Positions 48,380-59,639 of a stretch of 64,000 nt of DNA are shown here, piece after piece. Position numbers and translations under genes: made by a program. This DNA is from Siphonodentalium dalli. Taxonomy: Eukaryota > Mollusca > Scaphopoda > Gadilida > Siphonodentaliidae. Each line of letters opens with the position of its first letter. Within the stretch, counting starts at the first letter, position 1. The notes under the pieces are model-generated. The model made no database searches. It was not told the DNA's origin and was given only the letters and a program-made list of their open reading frames with translations. Where the stretch lies: the NCBI GenBank assembly GCA_032622095.1, contig CP136061.1, positions 59,289,301 to 59,353,300 of the forward strand. Direction: 5' to 3'.

Positions 48380-48772
48380 AATTGAATAAATATTTTTATG
48401 AAATTCGTATTGGTCTGTCCCCGTCCATCTGTTTGCTTCCAGTTGACAACTTTAATAAGTCTGAACTGAATGGAATGAAATTTGGTATGTGGGTTTACTA
48501 TCACAAAATGCAGAGTAAGCTAAAGTTTGGATTTTGCCGGTGGCCACCAATTTTCACCAGAGTTACGCCCTTTTTGTTGGAATTTGCACTCAATTTTCGT
48601 TTCCGGATGATAGCGTTAGTATGTTTGAAATTAATTAAATGAAATTTGGTATGTAAGTTTACTAGCCCAAAATACAGGTCAAGTTCAAATTTTTACTAGA
48701 GTTATGGCTCTTTGTTGAAATTACCATGGCCGTATTTTGCCACGCCATTCCCTAGTGATGCTCTTGTTCCTT
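48380..48772. repeat. gatgataac tandem-monomer repeat, 3' portion
   Basis: Two monomers (tgaaatttggtatgtgggtt and ccaattttcaccagagttac words) and the 3' terminus ggccgtattttgccacgcc ... ctcttgtt. The open frame here is a repeat artefact. Confidence 0.6.
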
Positions 48773-49386
48773 CCTGCATCTACTATATTTCCACCCATAT
48801 GTTCGTAGATCAGGCTATAATGATTATGTTTATTTGGTCTTATTAGAAGAATTTATAGTATCTATCATTTTTTGTACTAACTTCTTTCATGAATAGAACT
48901 GACACCCCTCTGACGTGGCCTACGTTTCTCTCGTTTAATAGTTAAATTATATTTTCTATATTTTACCAGAGAATTTTGCCATTGCATATTCTTGTCTGAG
49001 ATCATAACATTTTTAGGCGTGGCCAGACTACAAGGCTTAATTTTACAAAAATATTTTTTTTAGCTTCAATAATAGTTTCCAGTTCATTTGTATTGGGAAT
49101 TTTGATTATTTATTTATGGTATTGAGCAGAGCGGATTGTCCGTGAGTCTGCCAGACAGCCACGGCTATTCCGCAAATAGGATATCCTCCAATTTCTCCCG
49201 GATTCAGCAAAATAAATGGTGGAATATGTCCATTTCTTTTGGGGGTTAAACTGTAAGATCAGTCCATTTTGTAATTTATTAGTTTATTAGTTTAAACGAA
49301 GTGTCTGCTCCTTTCTCTTTAATAAATTGTGGTGGTCTCTCGATCATCAGAAAGTAGTGACTTGAAATATGGGCTAAAAGCCTAAA

Positions 49387-49641
49387 CAAGCCTTGAAATA
49401 GGGTGTCTGTCATTTGCAGAATGAGGTCCCCAGAGGGTGAATTTAGTGATGCTACCCCGCATAGCGGGCTAGCATAACCAAATTCACCCTCTGGGAACCT
49501 CATTCTGCTGAGGTATAAGCAGAATTAGGTCCCCAGAGGGTGAATTTGGTGATGCTAGCCCACTATGCGGGGTAGCATCACTAAATTCACCCTCTGGGGA
49601 CCTCATTCTGCAAATGACAGACACCCTATTTCAAGGTTAAA
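49387..49641. mobile_element. CAAGCCTTG-family MITE before exon 14b
   Basis: Same structure as the copy at 30495, with two hairpins. Target duplication agcctaaa at 49379-49386 and 49642-49649. The right end is shortened (tcaaggttaaa). It ends 48 bases before the exon 14b acceptor. Confidence 0.8.
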
Positions 49642-49689
49642 AGCCTAAAACCAAACCAACTCATCACTTTACTAACTTCTCTCTTTCAG

Positions 49690-49799
49690 CACAATACTAT
49701 TTGGAGACAGGTACTTTTTCAGAGTTGATATTAGACAAAGTTTCCGTCATCTTTTGTCAGCAAGAGATGTCAGTCGAGGTTGATGCTGACAATGACAAA
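49690..49799 (+). CDS. PTPN12-like: PTP exon 14b: candidate mutually exclusive exon
   Basis: Acceptor with strong pyrimidine tract (cttctctctttcag), donor gtatgc. Read from exon 13 it gives Ala, then QYYLETGTFSELILDKVSVI and FCQQEMSVEVDADNDK, open over 36 codons and ending in phase 0, the same phases as exon 14a. Joined after exon 14a instead, it hits a stop after 12 codons. So it is either an alternative to 14a or a spurious open frame. It would replace a basic segment with an acidic, hydrophobic one. A hAT-like MITE ends 48 bases upstream. Confidence 0.45.
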
Positions 49800-50552
49800 G
49801 TATGCAAGCCAATTATTTTTGTTATTTCACACTTCCTCGTGAAGTGCATGCATTTTTGTTAGAACCACCAAATTATATTTACGTAATTTGGTAAGAGTAA
49901 TATCAAAACATAACTAAGTGGAATATTTTTTAACAAACTTGTTGATGTGGATCTTAAAATATGTTTATTTATCTTCTAATTTGCTGTGCGATCTATCAAA
50001 AAATTGACTGAGAAAAAAAGCTCCTCTAAATTCTATGACTTCAATAAGTTTTTCCAAGGCACATAATAACCTTATAAAAGTATATCATATGTTCATGGAC
50101 CTACATGTATGGGGCTGTGAAAAAAGGTAGAATTATTAGGTATAAATTGAGGCTCCAGAGGCTGATAACATGAATATCTAATTGAGATAAACTGATTAGT
50201 AGAATGTTATAATTGAACCGGACATGCTCATTACAGCATTTCAAACAGATACTTTTATTAAATCTATCTAACTTTTAAATATGTATACAGGGTTTCAGGC
50301 TAATTTTTTTTTCGAAATCTAATTTTCTTTTTATACACCAAAAATTAATCCGTTTGTTTTTCAATAACAAAATGATATTCTTTGGTATTATAGACTAATA
50401 GTTTATCTCTCATATTTCATTTTCCAAGTTTTTTTCTACACAATAAAGCAGAAAACTATGTTAAATTAGATCTTGTATGTTGTTGTTGTAACTGGAGATC
50501 TGGAATACATCTTAAAATTTTTTATATTCATTGTTATATAACATGAACTCAG

Positions 50553-50786
50553 GTTGTGGACACCAAGTGTTTGCTACGAGACGCATGGATTGTCATTGTC
50601 AGTAACTATTTCAACCATCTCACTGTTGGGCAAAGAAAACAGAAACTTGGCCTGAATGGAGCATCATTGTCAAACCTTCTCTACACATTTCTTCCATTTA
50701 TTTGCTTCAATGAATTTCACTCACTTTATGTTCTTGATTATGCTTTCCTGTATATTTGTGCCACATTCTGTTATTACAGAGCTTAG
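50553..50786 (+). CDS. Possible alternative terminal exon of the phosphatase
   Basis: After a weak acceptor (gaactcag) a frame stays open for 77 codons to a TAG. It starts VVDTKCLLRDAWIVIVSNYF, and its phase matches exon 14b. No domain is recognised. It could give a different C terminus lacking the family's C-terminal homology motif, or be a chance frame or repeat remnant. Confidence 0.2.
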   Translation, partial: VVDTKCLLRDAWIVIVSNYFNHLTVGQRKQKLGLNGASLSNLLYTFLPFICFNEFHSLYVLDYAFLYICATFCYYRA

Positions 50787-50871
50787 CATCATGTTGATTG
50801 GTTACTTCAATGTTGTAATAAGTTTACATTGGAATGGTATATTATTCATCTGGGGGGATTTTCAGGAAATA

Positions 50872-51084
50872 CAGTAATGCCTTAAATAATCGACTTCTTA
50901 ACCACAGCAGAATTATGGGTAATTTTTCAGGATTTAGTCGGAAATATGGCTTGTTGCCATTCATCGGAAAGCTCTCACTGAGAGCTTTCCAATGAATGGC
51001 AACAAGCCATATTTCCGACTAAATCCTGAAAAGTTACCCATAATTCTGCTGTGGTTAAGGAGTCAATTATTTACGGCATTACTG
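50872..51084. mobile_element. Palindromic mariner-like MITE, copy 3
   Basis: CAGTAATGCCTTAAATAATC start, reverse at end, TA flanks. Arms of about 105 bases meet at ctctcactgagag, so nearly the whole unit is one perfect hairpin. Confidence 0.85.
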
Positions 51085-51772
51085 TAGAAGCAGACAGCAG
51101 ATAATACAAGTGCATACATATTCCTATTCATGATGGGGAATTGTTCATATAATAAGTTCAATACTATAAATAATAATTATTACTTTCGTACATTAATTGA
51201 CTACCGTAGTGGAAACAGTCATTTTCTGCAAACAAGTATTTAAAATGGGACCAGTTTGATTCCCATAAATTTAGCTAAGCAAAGTGTGCCATAAACACCG
51301 GATTTCATAATTGTCTTGAATTTGATGCTCAGTTTCATGATAACATTTTGGCATGTTCTAAACGTTTTCAGTCCACACCATTAATTATTATTTGTTTGCA
51401 TGAGCAACAAGGAAGGTATCACAGAATGCAGCCTGCTAAAGGCTGAAATCTTTTATAAAATTTAGTTTTAAATTATAATATTGTTGAATGCAGTTCTTAG
51501 TGTTTTAGTTTGTATGTTTAGCATGAATCTTTGTTCAAATTAATTCATTTTAGCACATTTTCAGTTGAGAATGCTGTAAATGTTTCAATATAAGTATAGT
51601 TCCCATTTAAGAAATGTTCATGACTTTTAAATCCATGGTGTCAGATTCTCAATGCAATGCTTGTTTATTTGTGTTCTTTGACATGTTCACCAGTTTGTTT
51701 CTGTATACAGTCTGTTTCTCCATACGTGACATCATCATTCATTGGGAAATTAGTCATGACATTTTTGCTTTA

Positions 51773-52900
51773 GGCCAAACATAAAACATCTGTGTTTCCG
51801 GTTTACCGAAATTGGATCGACCTGGAATTTGTTTTCTAAAATTAATTTTTTTTTTTAATTTTTTTTTATGCATATAATTGACATGTAAAACACATCTATG
51901 TAGATAAAAGCTGCAAAATAAACCATGACTTTATTTTAGCACAGAATGGATACTTCAGTTATCATAATCAAGTCACTTGCTCAGAACTACAACCAAAAAT
52001 CTTGCAATTGATTTAATTGTTTCCTAAAGAAATTCCCCATTAATTTCTTATCCCATTTAAACAGATTTAATAGATGTTAATGACTTTTAAACTTTGGCGA
52101 TGGATAAAAACAATACCCATAAAGTTTGACGAGATACTAGGTTCATTTCGCTTGTCTGATTCAGCAAATGGGGAACCTTGCTAAAGCTCGGTCCCCCATT
52201 TATTTGCTGAATCATACTCACAAAAATAAACCTTGTTTCTCATCAAACTATATGGATATTCTATTATATATATAGTACGGTATATACTATGTTTACATTA
52301 AGCAGCAATAATTTTAGATGGAATTTTCAAAAACAGTTTACTTCTATTAAGATACATGTGTACATGTACATGTATTTGTGGTTGAAGATGAATCCCAATT
52401 TCAGGAATAAATCTGACCTGTTCTGAGAGTCACACGGTCAGGTGAAAATGTGATGTCAACATGATAGCATGGAAGTTGGCTAGACTTTTGCTAGCAATGC
52501 CGATAGTATCAATGTTGTCATGTACAGTATTGTGCAGTCTTTGTAAACATACACTCAGATTCATACTGGGTATGTAGTTTACTCCAGACTGAGTATTGTG
52601 CAACATTGTGTCACGGTGCCATGAGCCACAGGAGATAGCATTTTGGAACTCAGATCACTCCAAACTTTCTGGTGCATATTCTGTGTATATTGTCAGATAT
52701 AAAACTAGTTTTCTGTCAGAAATTTCAGCCACTGAATACAAAGGTATTGAGAATACCAACTTTTATCTTGTTTTTAGAATATGGTGCATTAAAGATGGAT
52801 TTTGAAAAAAAAAGAATTGCCAATTTATTTTTTTCCCTACCTGCCTACCTGGATTTTTTTGCTCAAGAAATCGGAAACAGACAAGTTTTTATTTTTGGCC
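51773..52900. mobile_element. PIF/Harbinger-like MITE (1,128 bp)
   Basis: Ends ggccaaacataaaacatctg and the reverse of gtttttatttttggcc; flanked by TTA at 51770-51772 and 52901-52903. It shares gtttccggtttaccg-like subterminal sequence with the insertion in LINE B. No transposase. Confidence 0.75.
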
Positions 52901-53265
52901 TTATGCTAACTTGAATAACAAAACATACACGGAATATCACACACCTAAATTAGCATCAGATATTTCAAGGGAAGGGGGGGGGGGAACTATCTCACAGTCG
53001 CAAGGACACAGTCTCACACTCTTCATTCGCACCTAGTGTCATCATCTAAGGTGTCATGGATGTATAACATGTTTATTTCAAATAATATGGAAGATTAGGC
53101 TCAATCCAACTTTGAAGAGTTAGAATAACTATAGTTTTTCGGCTTGCCGACCCTCTGAAGAATTGCCATTTTCGCTGGCTTGGATCAGGTCGCTTGTGGT
53201 ACATGGGTGAGGGGCATGTGCCAATCTATATACTGTTGCATATCACCTTTAACACATCATTATTC

Positions 53266-54144
53266 ATTTTTATACACCCATTTTAAAAAATGGGGCATAT
53301 TATATTATTGGTCCATCCGTCCATCTGTCCGTCCATCCGCCTTTAAATTTGGATATTTTTGTGGCTATCAATAAGAGAAATGGATATTTATGTGTCTAAT
53401 TTCCATTAGTTACGTGGCTAGCCACGTAACAGCATTCAGATGAACCTGAAATATTATCTACATGTATTTGGCTTAATCAGCCTATTTAATTTTGAAGTCA
53501 CCCAAAAGTTGGAAACTAAAATTCCATAACAGGAGGTGTTTGGACAGTTCTGTGGCTAGTCTCCCAATCACGGATATGTCAGTTTCTCCTATTCCATTGT
53601 CCTAAATGCTGTATGCAAGTTTTTTAGTTTCAATCAGCTACTTGTGCTATAATTCTTAAATGTTCTGATTCCATAATTTGAAATTGTATCACTATAAACT
53701 ACTTGATAGCCACATAAAATGTTTAGACACATAATTAGTTTAGCCACATAACTCTTAGCCACATATCTACCCATTTTGGTGGTACCTATATGTCGGGGCA
53801 TCCATCCGTCCATTCGATTTTGGTTTCCAGATGATAACTTTAGATAATCTGAACTGAATGAAATTAAAATTTGGTATGTGAGTTTACTAGCACAAAATAC
53901 AGGTCAAATTCAAATTCGGGTTCTGCCTGCCAATTTTAACCAGAGTTATGGCCCATTTTGTGCACTCAATTATTATTTCCGGATGATCACTTTAGTTAGT
54001 CTGAACTGAATGGATTGAAATTTGGTATGTGAGTTTACTAGCCCAAAATACAGGTCAAGGTCAAATTATGATTCCGCCCGCCACTTTTCACCATAGATAT
54101 GGCCCTTTGTTGGACTTGCCACGCCCAAGCGATACTCTTATTTC
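53266..54144. mobile_element. gatgataac Helitron-like repeat, nearly full
   Basis: Starts tatacacccattttaaaaaa, with palindrome cccattttaaaaaatggg, then tccgtccatccg. Monomers with ccggatgatcactttag and aaatttggtatgtgagttta; ends cttgccacgcccaagcgata ctctta. Same family as the copy inside LINE B (11910). Confidence 0.65.
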
Positions 54145-54245
54145 AGAATAGGTTGTTTTAACAGATGGAAACATAGTCTGATGGGGCTCATTAAGCTTGA
54201 GGCCTTCCCATTGATATATAAAATTCTGCTTTAGTTATATTATAT

Positions 54246-54360
54246 GACTCTCGGTGAGAGCTTTCCGATGAATGGCAACAAGCCATATTTCTGACTAAAT
54301 CCTGTAAAATTTCCCGTAATTCTGCTGTGGTTTAGGGGTCGACTATTTAGGGCATTACTG
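54246..54360. mobile_element. Half copy of the palindromic mariner-like MITE
   Basis: Only the right arm remains: gagagctttccgatgaatgg through ggcattactg with TA after it. Confidence 0.65.
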
Positions 54361-54451
54361 TATGACTTCAAAACAGACTGAGACATTTTTCTTTCAGGTG
54401 TGTTTAAATTTTTGCCAAATGCCAGTTTTCCTTGATTGCATCTGGGCTACA

Positions 54452-54760
54452 AACCAGGAAATAAGGTGTCTGACATTTGCAGAATGAGGTCCCCAGAAGA
54501 TGAATTTAGTGACGCTATCCCGCACGGCAGGCTAGCATTACCAATTCACCCTCTGTAAACCTCATTTTGCTTAGGTCTCAACTGCTATGGGAGACCTAGG
54601 ATCAGACTGAAGTTTCCCTGTTGGAAGTTAATGATGTTCACCCATTAGTCAACTTGATTATGCATTTTGTGATGCTAGCCTGCTGTGCGGGGTAACATCA
54701 CTAAATTCACTCTCTGGGACCTCATTCAGCAGATGTCAGACACACTATATTTCCAGGGTT
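54452..54760. mobile_element. CAAGCCTTG-family MITE, diverged long copy
   Basis: aaccaggaaataaggtgtct start; family core gaatgaggtccccagaagat; long-form internal words ctatgggagacctaggatca; ends gtcagacacactatatttcc. Termini decayed. Confidence 0.55.
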
Positions 54761-54796
54761 CTTATCAGCCATATTTATCTTATTTTACCACTTCTA

Positions 54797-54979
54797 TAGT
54801 AATGCCCTAAGTAATCGACTCCTTAACCACAGCAGAATTATGGGAACTTTTCAGGATTTAGTCGGAAATATGGCTTGTTGCCATTCATCGGAAAGCTCTC
54901 ACTGAGTGATGGGGTGGTGGGTGGAAAGTTACCCATAATTCTGATGTAGTTAAGGAGTCGATTACTTAGGGCATTACTG
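54797..54979. mobile_element. Palindromic mariner-like MITE, copy with interrupted arm
   Basis: Left arm intact from agtaatgccctaagtaatcg; the right arm lost its inner half, replaced by ggggtggtgggtgg. TA follows the right end. Confidence 0.7.
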
Positions 54980-55377
54980 TATATCAACCTATTATGTCTG
55001 GATTAGTCACTGCTACAGGTACTTTAAAATCTTATATGAAAGTGTTGTTGCCACATATGATATTCCGCCACTTCCTGAATGAAAACCAAAAAGACATCAG
55101 GTATGCAAACTTGCCACTGAGGCTGAAGTTATAATCTGCTGTTTGAAATCAAGTTTAATTCTTATAACACTTTTATTACTGATTCTCCCATTCAATTATA
55201 AATGAACAAGTATACATTGGAATTGTCTGCTCTTCATGTATGGGTGTGTTCAGATAATGTGAGCAACTCAATCCCTGTTCATTATTTATACATGTATGTG
55301 GAAGCAACATTTTGCTATGAACATTTCAAGATAGTGTTTCTCTTCCGGGCTACAATTACAACAACATATTTTTTTTA

Positions 55378-55765
55378 TTAACCCTTTACCCAACAACCGG
55401 CCAAAACCGGCCAAATAAAGCTTCAAAAGCCTAAAATATCTTCGGTCTGTCTCAATAAAACCATTCAAATATGGATATCATTGGAACTGGCTCCTTGACC
55501 ACATTGTGATAGTTACAGTTATGCCCTGTGCCAATGCATTCTCTTATATATGCGAGTCGACCATAGGTCGCCTCGCATATATAAGAGAATGCATTGGCCT
55601 AAAAAAAATCTTTTTTTACCATTTTTTCTTACATTCTTTAACAATTTTATAATTTTAATGTGTTAAGCCAATGCATTCTCTTATATATGCGAGGCGACCT
55701 ATGGTCGACTCGCATATATAAGAGAATGCATTGGCACAGGGCCCTTCTGTTGGGTAAAGGGTTAA
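55378..55765. mobile_element. TTAA-flanked MITE, TACCCAACA type, reverse orientation
   Basis: TTAA at both ends with intact ccctttacccaacaa and tgttgggtaaaggg; both hairpins near perfect. Intron before exon 15. Confidence 0.85.
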
Positions 55766-56317
55766 ACCCGATTTCAAGACTACAGATACAAATAGCTTTT
55801 TTTATGAATAAAACGCAGACAAACTGAAGATTGAGTATAATATTTATCTATAAAGTCATAATAAAGTCTTTTATCTCTGATGTAGAGAGCAAAATCTCTT
55901 GAATTTGAAATCACTTTGCCCTAACAAGAGTTCTCCCTCTTGCTACGCTTCAAACTTTTCTGCGATATCACCTTAAGTTTCTGTTCCACAAATAGCCCAT
56001 TAAACTGTCCCGAAAGGTTGTATGTTTTATAGCAGAAAAATAAAAATAAAATCAATGTTAATTGATGGAAACAATTCCGGATAGGTGTCTTTGATTTATA
56101 TTTTTTATTATATACCCCTAAAACTATATAAACTATATAAAGGAAGAGATACACTATCTACAAATAATAATTTGGCAGCAACCACTGTTATTATTTTATT
56201 TGGACACCTGCTTCTTCGCTAACGCCATGAGGATGCACTTTTGCAAGCAGTACTCAGCATTTCAATACTTTTCAAGATGATCTTCAACAATGCACCAGAC
56301 CTTTTTATTAAAGGATC

Positions 56318-56770
56318 ACTTAATTTTCGAATCCCCAGATCACATTATATAAAATATATGCCATATTATATACTAATTGAAAGAGGAGCTCCAAAACATT
56401 GTATTATCAACTTATCCAGTGACAGTGTAATAAACTATGAACATGTTGCTTTTGTTGAGGTACCAACATGTTTTCTGTGCTTAAGGTTTATCTAGACTGT
56501 ACTGCAAAGTCTAGTATTTGAAAGTGGAAGGGGAATAACTCTATATCGTAGTTTGAATTATGTTGCATTCTGGGAGCGAAATGGGGGAAATGTTTCTATG
56601 ATTTCAGCTATTTTCTATTACTCTATGGGCACCTTCAGAGACACAGACATTCCAAATGGTGATGATTTATTGAATTTTAATCATATCATAGTTTGTTATT
56701 AAAACAAGGTAATAAAACCATATATCAAGGAACTACATATATAACAAAAATATTCAGCGACTTGAAAATC
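56318..56770. repeat. Dispersed repeat, duplicate of 33050-33500
   Basis: Collinear with the repeat in intron 7 (gatcacattatataaaatat, gctccaaaacattgtattat, tatgttgcattctgggagcg). The short open frame across it has no domain. Confidence 0.5.
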
Positions 56771-57468
56771 AAATTGTCCTTTGACAGCCACACCAACCAC
56801 TTTGGTTACATCATCATTATTTCTCATCATATCTGATTTTATTTCTGCAATTCTAAGCATGATTTACTGGAGATTTACCAAATTTATCAGCACGATAGTA
56901 ACAATCGTTCATCTTTGAATTATTTCTTTACAACACATACATAGTCCCTGGATATTCACCCTTGCCTAACATTATTGCCAAATATTTACAAAGCCTGTTT
57001 GTGTTACACTAAATCCAGTTTCGAGATTGGTCAACTGCCAATTGTTTCATGTGTTTCATATCCAATAAAACACACCATGACATAAATAGACCCCACACCA
57101 TGTTGACCTACATGACTAAAAGCAGGAGATAAAATAGCTGGATGTGTTTTCGTGCAGCATGGTGTAATATTCAAACTGCAGACAGATTTAAGAAAACCAA
57201 TTCAACTATGTTTATAATAATTAATGAAGAAAAGCTATAAAATATAAACAATGAATGTAGTTTGAGTGTTTTTATTGAAGGGGTTGTTGCTCTGTCCTGA
57301 AAATTTCCTGAGGGATAACTACTCATCAATGAGTTTCAAGTGTAGAAAGGGTTAATAAATAACCATTTCAAAGAGTCTAATCAAGGAATGTTTGACAGAA
57401 TGTTATACTACTTGCTATCCTTTACTGAGGTTCTCCTTTTAAAGAAATATATTTTCTCTGTTTTTCAG

Positions 57469-57499
57469 CTTAAACCAGGAAAATTAGGTGGAATACCAG
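57469..57499 (+). CDS. PTPN12-like: PTP exon 15: short tail exon
   Basis: Acceptor gtttttcag, donor gtatgg. Codes LKPGKLGGIP plus one base. At 31 bases it is accepted because its phases (0 in, 1 out) connect both 14a and 14b to exon 16. The preceding pyrimidine-rich tract is good. Confidence 0.68.
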
Positions 57500-57579
57500 G
57501 TATGGTTAATTAACAATGAAACTTTATACATGTGCCATTAATTGTATTATTCTGGTCATGATCTTTCAGTGCAAACCTT

Positions 57580-57965
57580 GACATTTACAGAATGAGGTTC
57601 CTAGAGGGTAAATTTCCTGCATGGAGGGCTATTGTCACCAAATTCACCTTCTGGGGACCTCATTCTGCTTAGGCCTCTACTGCTACGGGAGATCTGGGAT
57701 CAGATTGAAGTTCCCCAATTGAAGTTGATGATGTTCACCCTCGAGTATGCAAATTAGGGGATACAAAAACTGAACAGAAGGGGAAAAAAAGTAACTAAAA
57801 ACAATGTTAATTTGATACTCTCGATAATTCCCGGAAGATGAAGCCAAGGCAGAATGAGCTCCACAGATGGTGAATTTAGTGACACTACCCCACACAGTGG
57901 GCTAGCATCACTAAATTCACCCTCTGGGGACCCATTCTGCTCAGGCCTCATCTTCTGGGAAGTAT
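57580..57965. mobile_element. CAAGCCTTG-family MITE, long form
   Basis: Two hairpin cores (about 57590-57670 and 57850-57950) around the internal segment with gggatcagattgaagttccc and aaattaggggatacaaaaac. Outer termini decayed. Confidence 0.55.
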
Positions 57966-58224
57966 ATACAGTCTCAGATTAACATTGTTTTTAGTTACCT
58001 TTTCCCTTCTGTTCTTTTTCTATATCCCCTAATTTGCAGAAGATAAAATCTGGAATCGGGTTTAAAACCACAGATTTAGCTGTCAAATGGCGGTTTAAAT
58101 CTAGAGGTTTACGTAGACCATGTTTAAACTGGAGATTACGATCCGGCCAATAAGATCAGACACATGAGTCTACTTATATGAGGTTTTTATTACCAGATAT
58201 CGACTTACAAAAGAGGATTTATTT

Positions 58225-58455
58225 TATTATATGACACTCACATATATAAGACTATAAGGTGACTAATGGGTAAACATCACCAACTTCAACTGGGGAACTT
58301 CAGTCTGATCCTAGGTCTCCAATAGCAGTTGAGGCCTAAGCAGGATGAGGTTCCCAGAAGGTGAATTTGCTGCCACTAGCCCTCCATGTGGGATAGAGTC
58401 ACTAAATTCACCCTCTGGGGACTTCATTCTGTAAATGACAAACACACTATTTGCT
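58225..58455. mobile_element. CAAGCCTTG-family MITE, partial reverse copy
   Basis: Internal words catcaccaacttcaactggg and ctaggtctccaatagcagtt, then the right hairpin ending ggacttcattctgtaaatga. The left hairpin is missing. Confidence 0.55.
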
Positions 58456-58867
58456 GCTATGGAAGCTGACAACGAACTTATTCTTTACACACTCAGATAT
58501 GTAATCAGTTAACTTGTGGGTTTATTTGTACAGTAATGGCAGCTATTAGCAGCAATTGCAGTGTAAAGTAATTTTTAAAGGTGACAAATGCTATTTTAAA
58601 ATCTGATCTGTGGCATATATATGTGAACCTTTAGCTATATTTTTGTGGATTGTCTCAACATCAATTGGGAATCACATAAGCATTTTCAGTAAGTTGGTCT
58701 AAATGTTAATTGTAGACAATTATAGAAGGGCACAGTTCAACTCCAATGTCACGTTATTACTATGAAGGAGATATGTTTAACATATTTAGCCAGACCCATA
58801 TATATATATCAGAACTCACTATTAGTACCCCCAAGAAAATAGTGTACCTATATGATTATATATTATA

Positions 58868-59135
58868 TTAACCCTTCCATGACTGGAGCTTCCTGAAATT
58901 TTTCGAAACCCTGTGCCAGTGCATTCTCTTAAACATGTTCATGTATATGCAAATCTCCCATAAGGAGCCTCACATTTATAAGAGAATACATTGGCCTAAC
59001 AATTTTTAAATATTGACTTTGAAAGCCAGTGCATTCTCTTATATATAATAGGGATCCTGACATATATAAGAGAATGCACTGGCACATAATCTTTAGTGCT
59101 ACACCAGCGTAGCCCCCATCATGAAAGGATATAAC
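58868..59135. mobile_element. TTAA-flanked MITE, CATGA type
   Basis: TTAA plus cccttccatgactggagct; two diverged hairpins; right end catcatgaaaggatataac decayed. Intron 15. Confidence 0.72.
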
Positions 59136-59279
59136 ATAACATGATGTGACTTAATTTGGGGGAAGCCTGACATTTCGATGAGACTGTGATAGACTCAGTA
59201 AGTCAGTACGACCCTTGAGTGTCTGTTGACACAGATTGATGTTCAGCTAAATTTATTATTATTCCATTTTTCTTGCCAG

Positions 59280-59312
59280 ATGAAGGTGCAATAAACAGTA
59301 GTACAAATATGG
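59280..59312 (+). CDS. PTPN12-like: PTP exon 16: 33-base tail exon
   Basis: Acceptor cttgccag, donor gtaagt. Completes an Asp codon and codes EGAINSSTNM plus one base of Gly, phase 1 in and 1 out, so it could be skipped without a frame change. A palindromic mariner-like element begins 12 bases after the exon end, directly behind the donor. Confidence 0.7.
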
Positions 59313-59324
59313 GTAAGTAACCTA

Positions 59325-59636
59325 CAGTAATGCTCTAAATAATCGACTCCTTATCCACAGCAGAATTATGGGTAATTTTTCAGGATTTAGTCGAAAATAT
59401 GGCTTGTTGCCATTCATCGGAAAGCTCTCGCTGAGAGCTTTCCGATGAATGGCAACATGCCATATTTCCGACTAAATCCTGAAAAATCACCCATAATTCT
59501 GTTGTGGTTAAGGAGTCGATTACTTAGAAGCGAGAGCTTTCCTATGAATGGCAACAAGCCATATTTCCGACTAAATCCTGAAAAATTACCCATAATTTTG
59601 CTGTTGTTAAGGACTCTATTATTTAGAGCATTGCTG
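59325..59636. mobile_element. Palindromic mariner-like MITE with extra arm, beside exon 16
   Basis: A full palindrome (59325 to about 59525) is followed by a repeated right arm (gcgagagctttcctatgaat ... agcattgctg), flanked by TA. The left end starts 12 bases after the exon 16 boundary. The triple-arm structure suggests unequal exchange or a second insertion. Confidence 0.75.
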
Positions 59637-59639
59637 TAT

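Noticed and set aside
49690-49710. Exon 14b as a 21-base microexon ending at gtactt
   Set aside because: Phase would be compatible with exon 14a, but the donor is poor and the long open frame to gtatgc explains the region better.
31667-55765. Regularly repeated hairpins as a CRISPR array or tRNA-like genes
   Set aside because: Repeats are kilobases apart, flanked by TTAA, and in a eukaryotic intron context; no A/B box or cloverleaf is visible.
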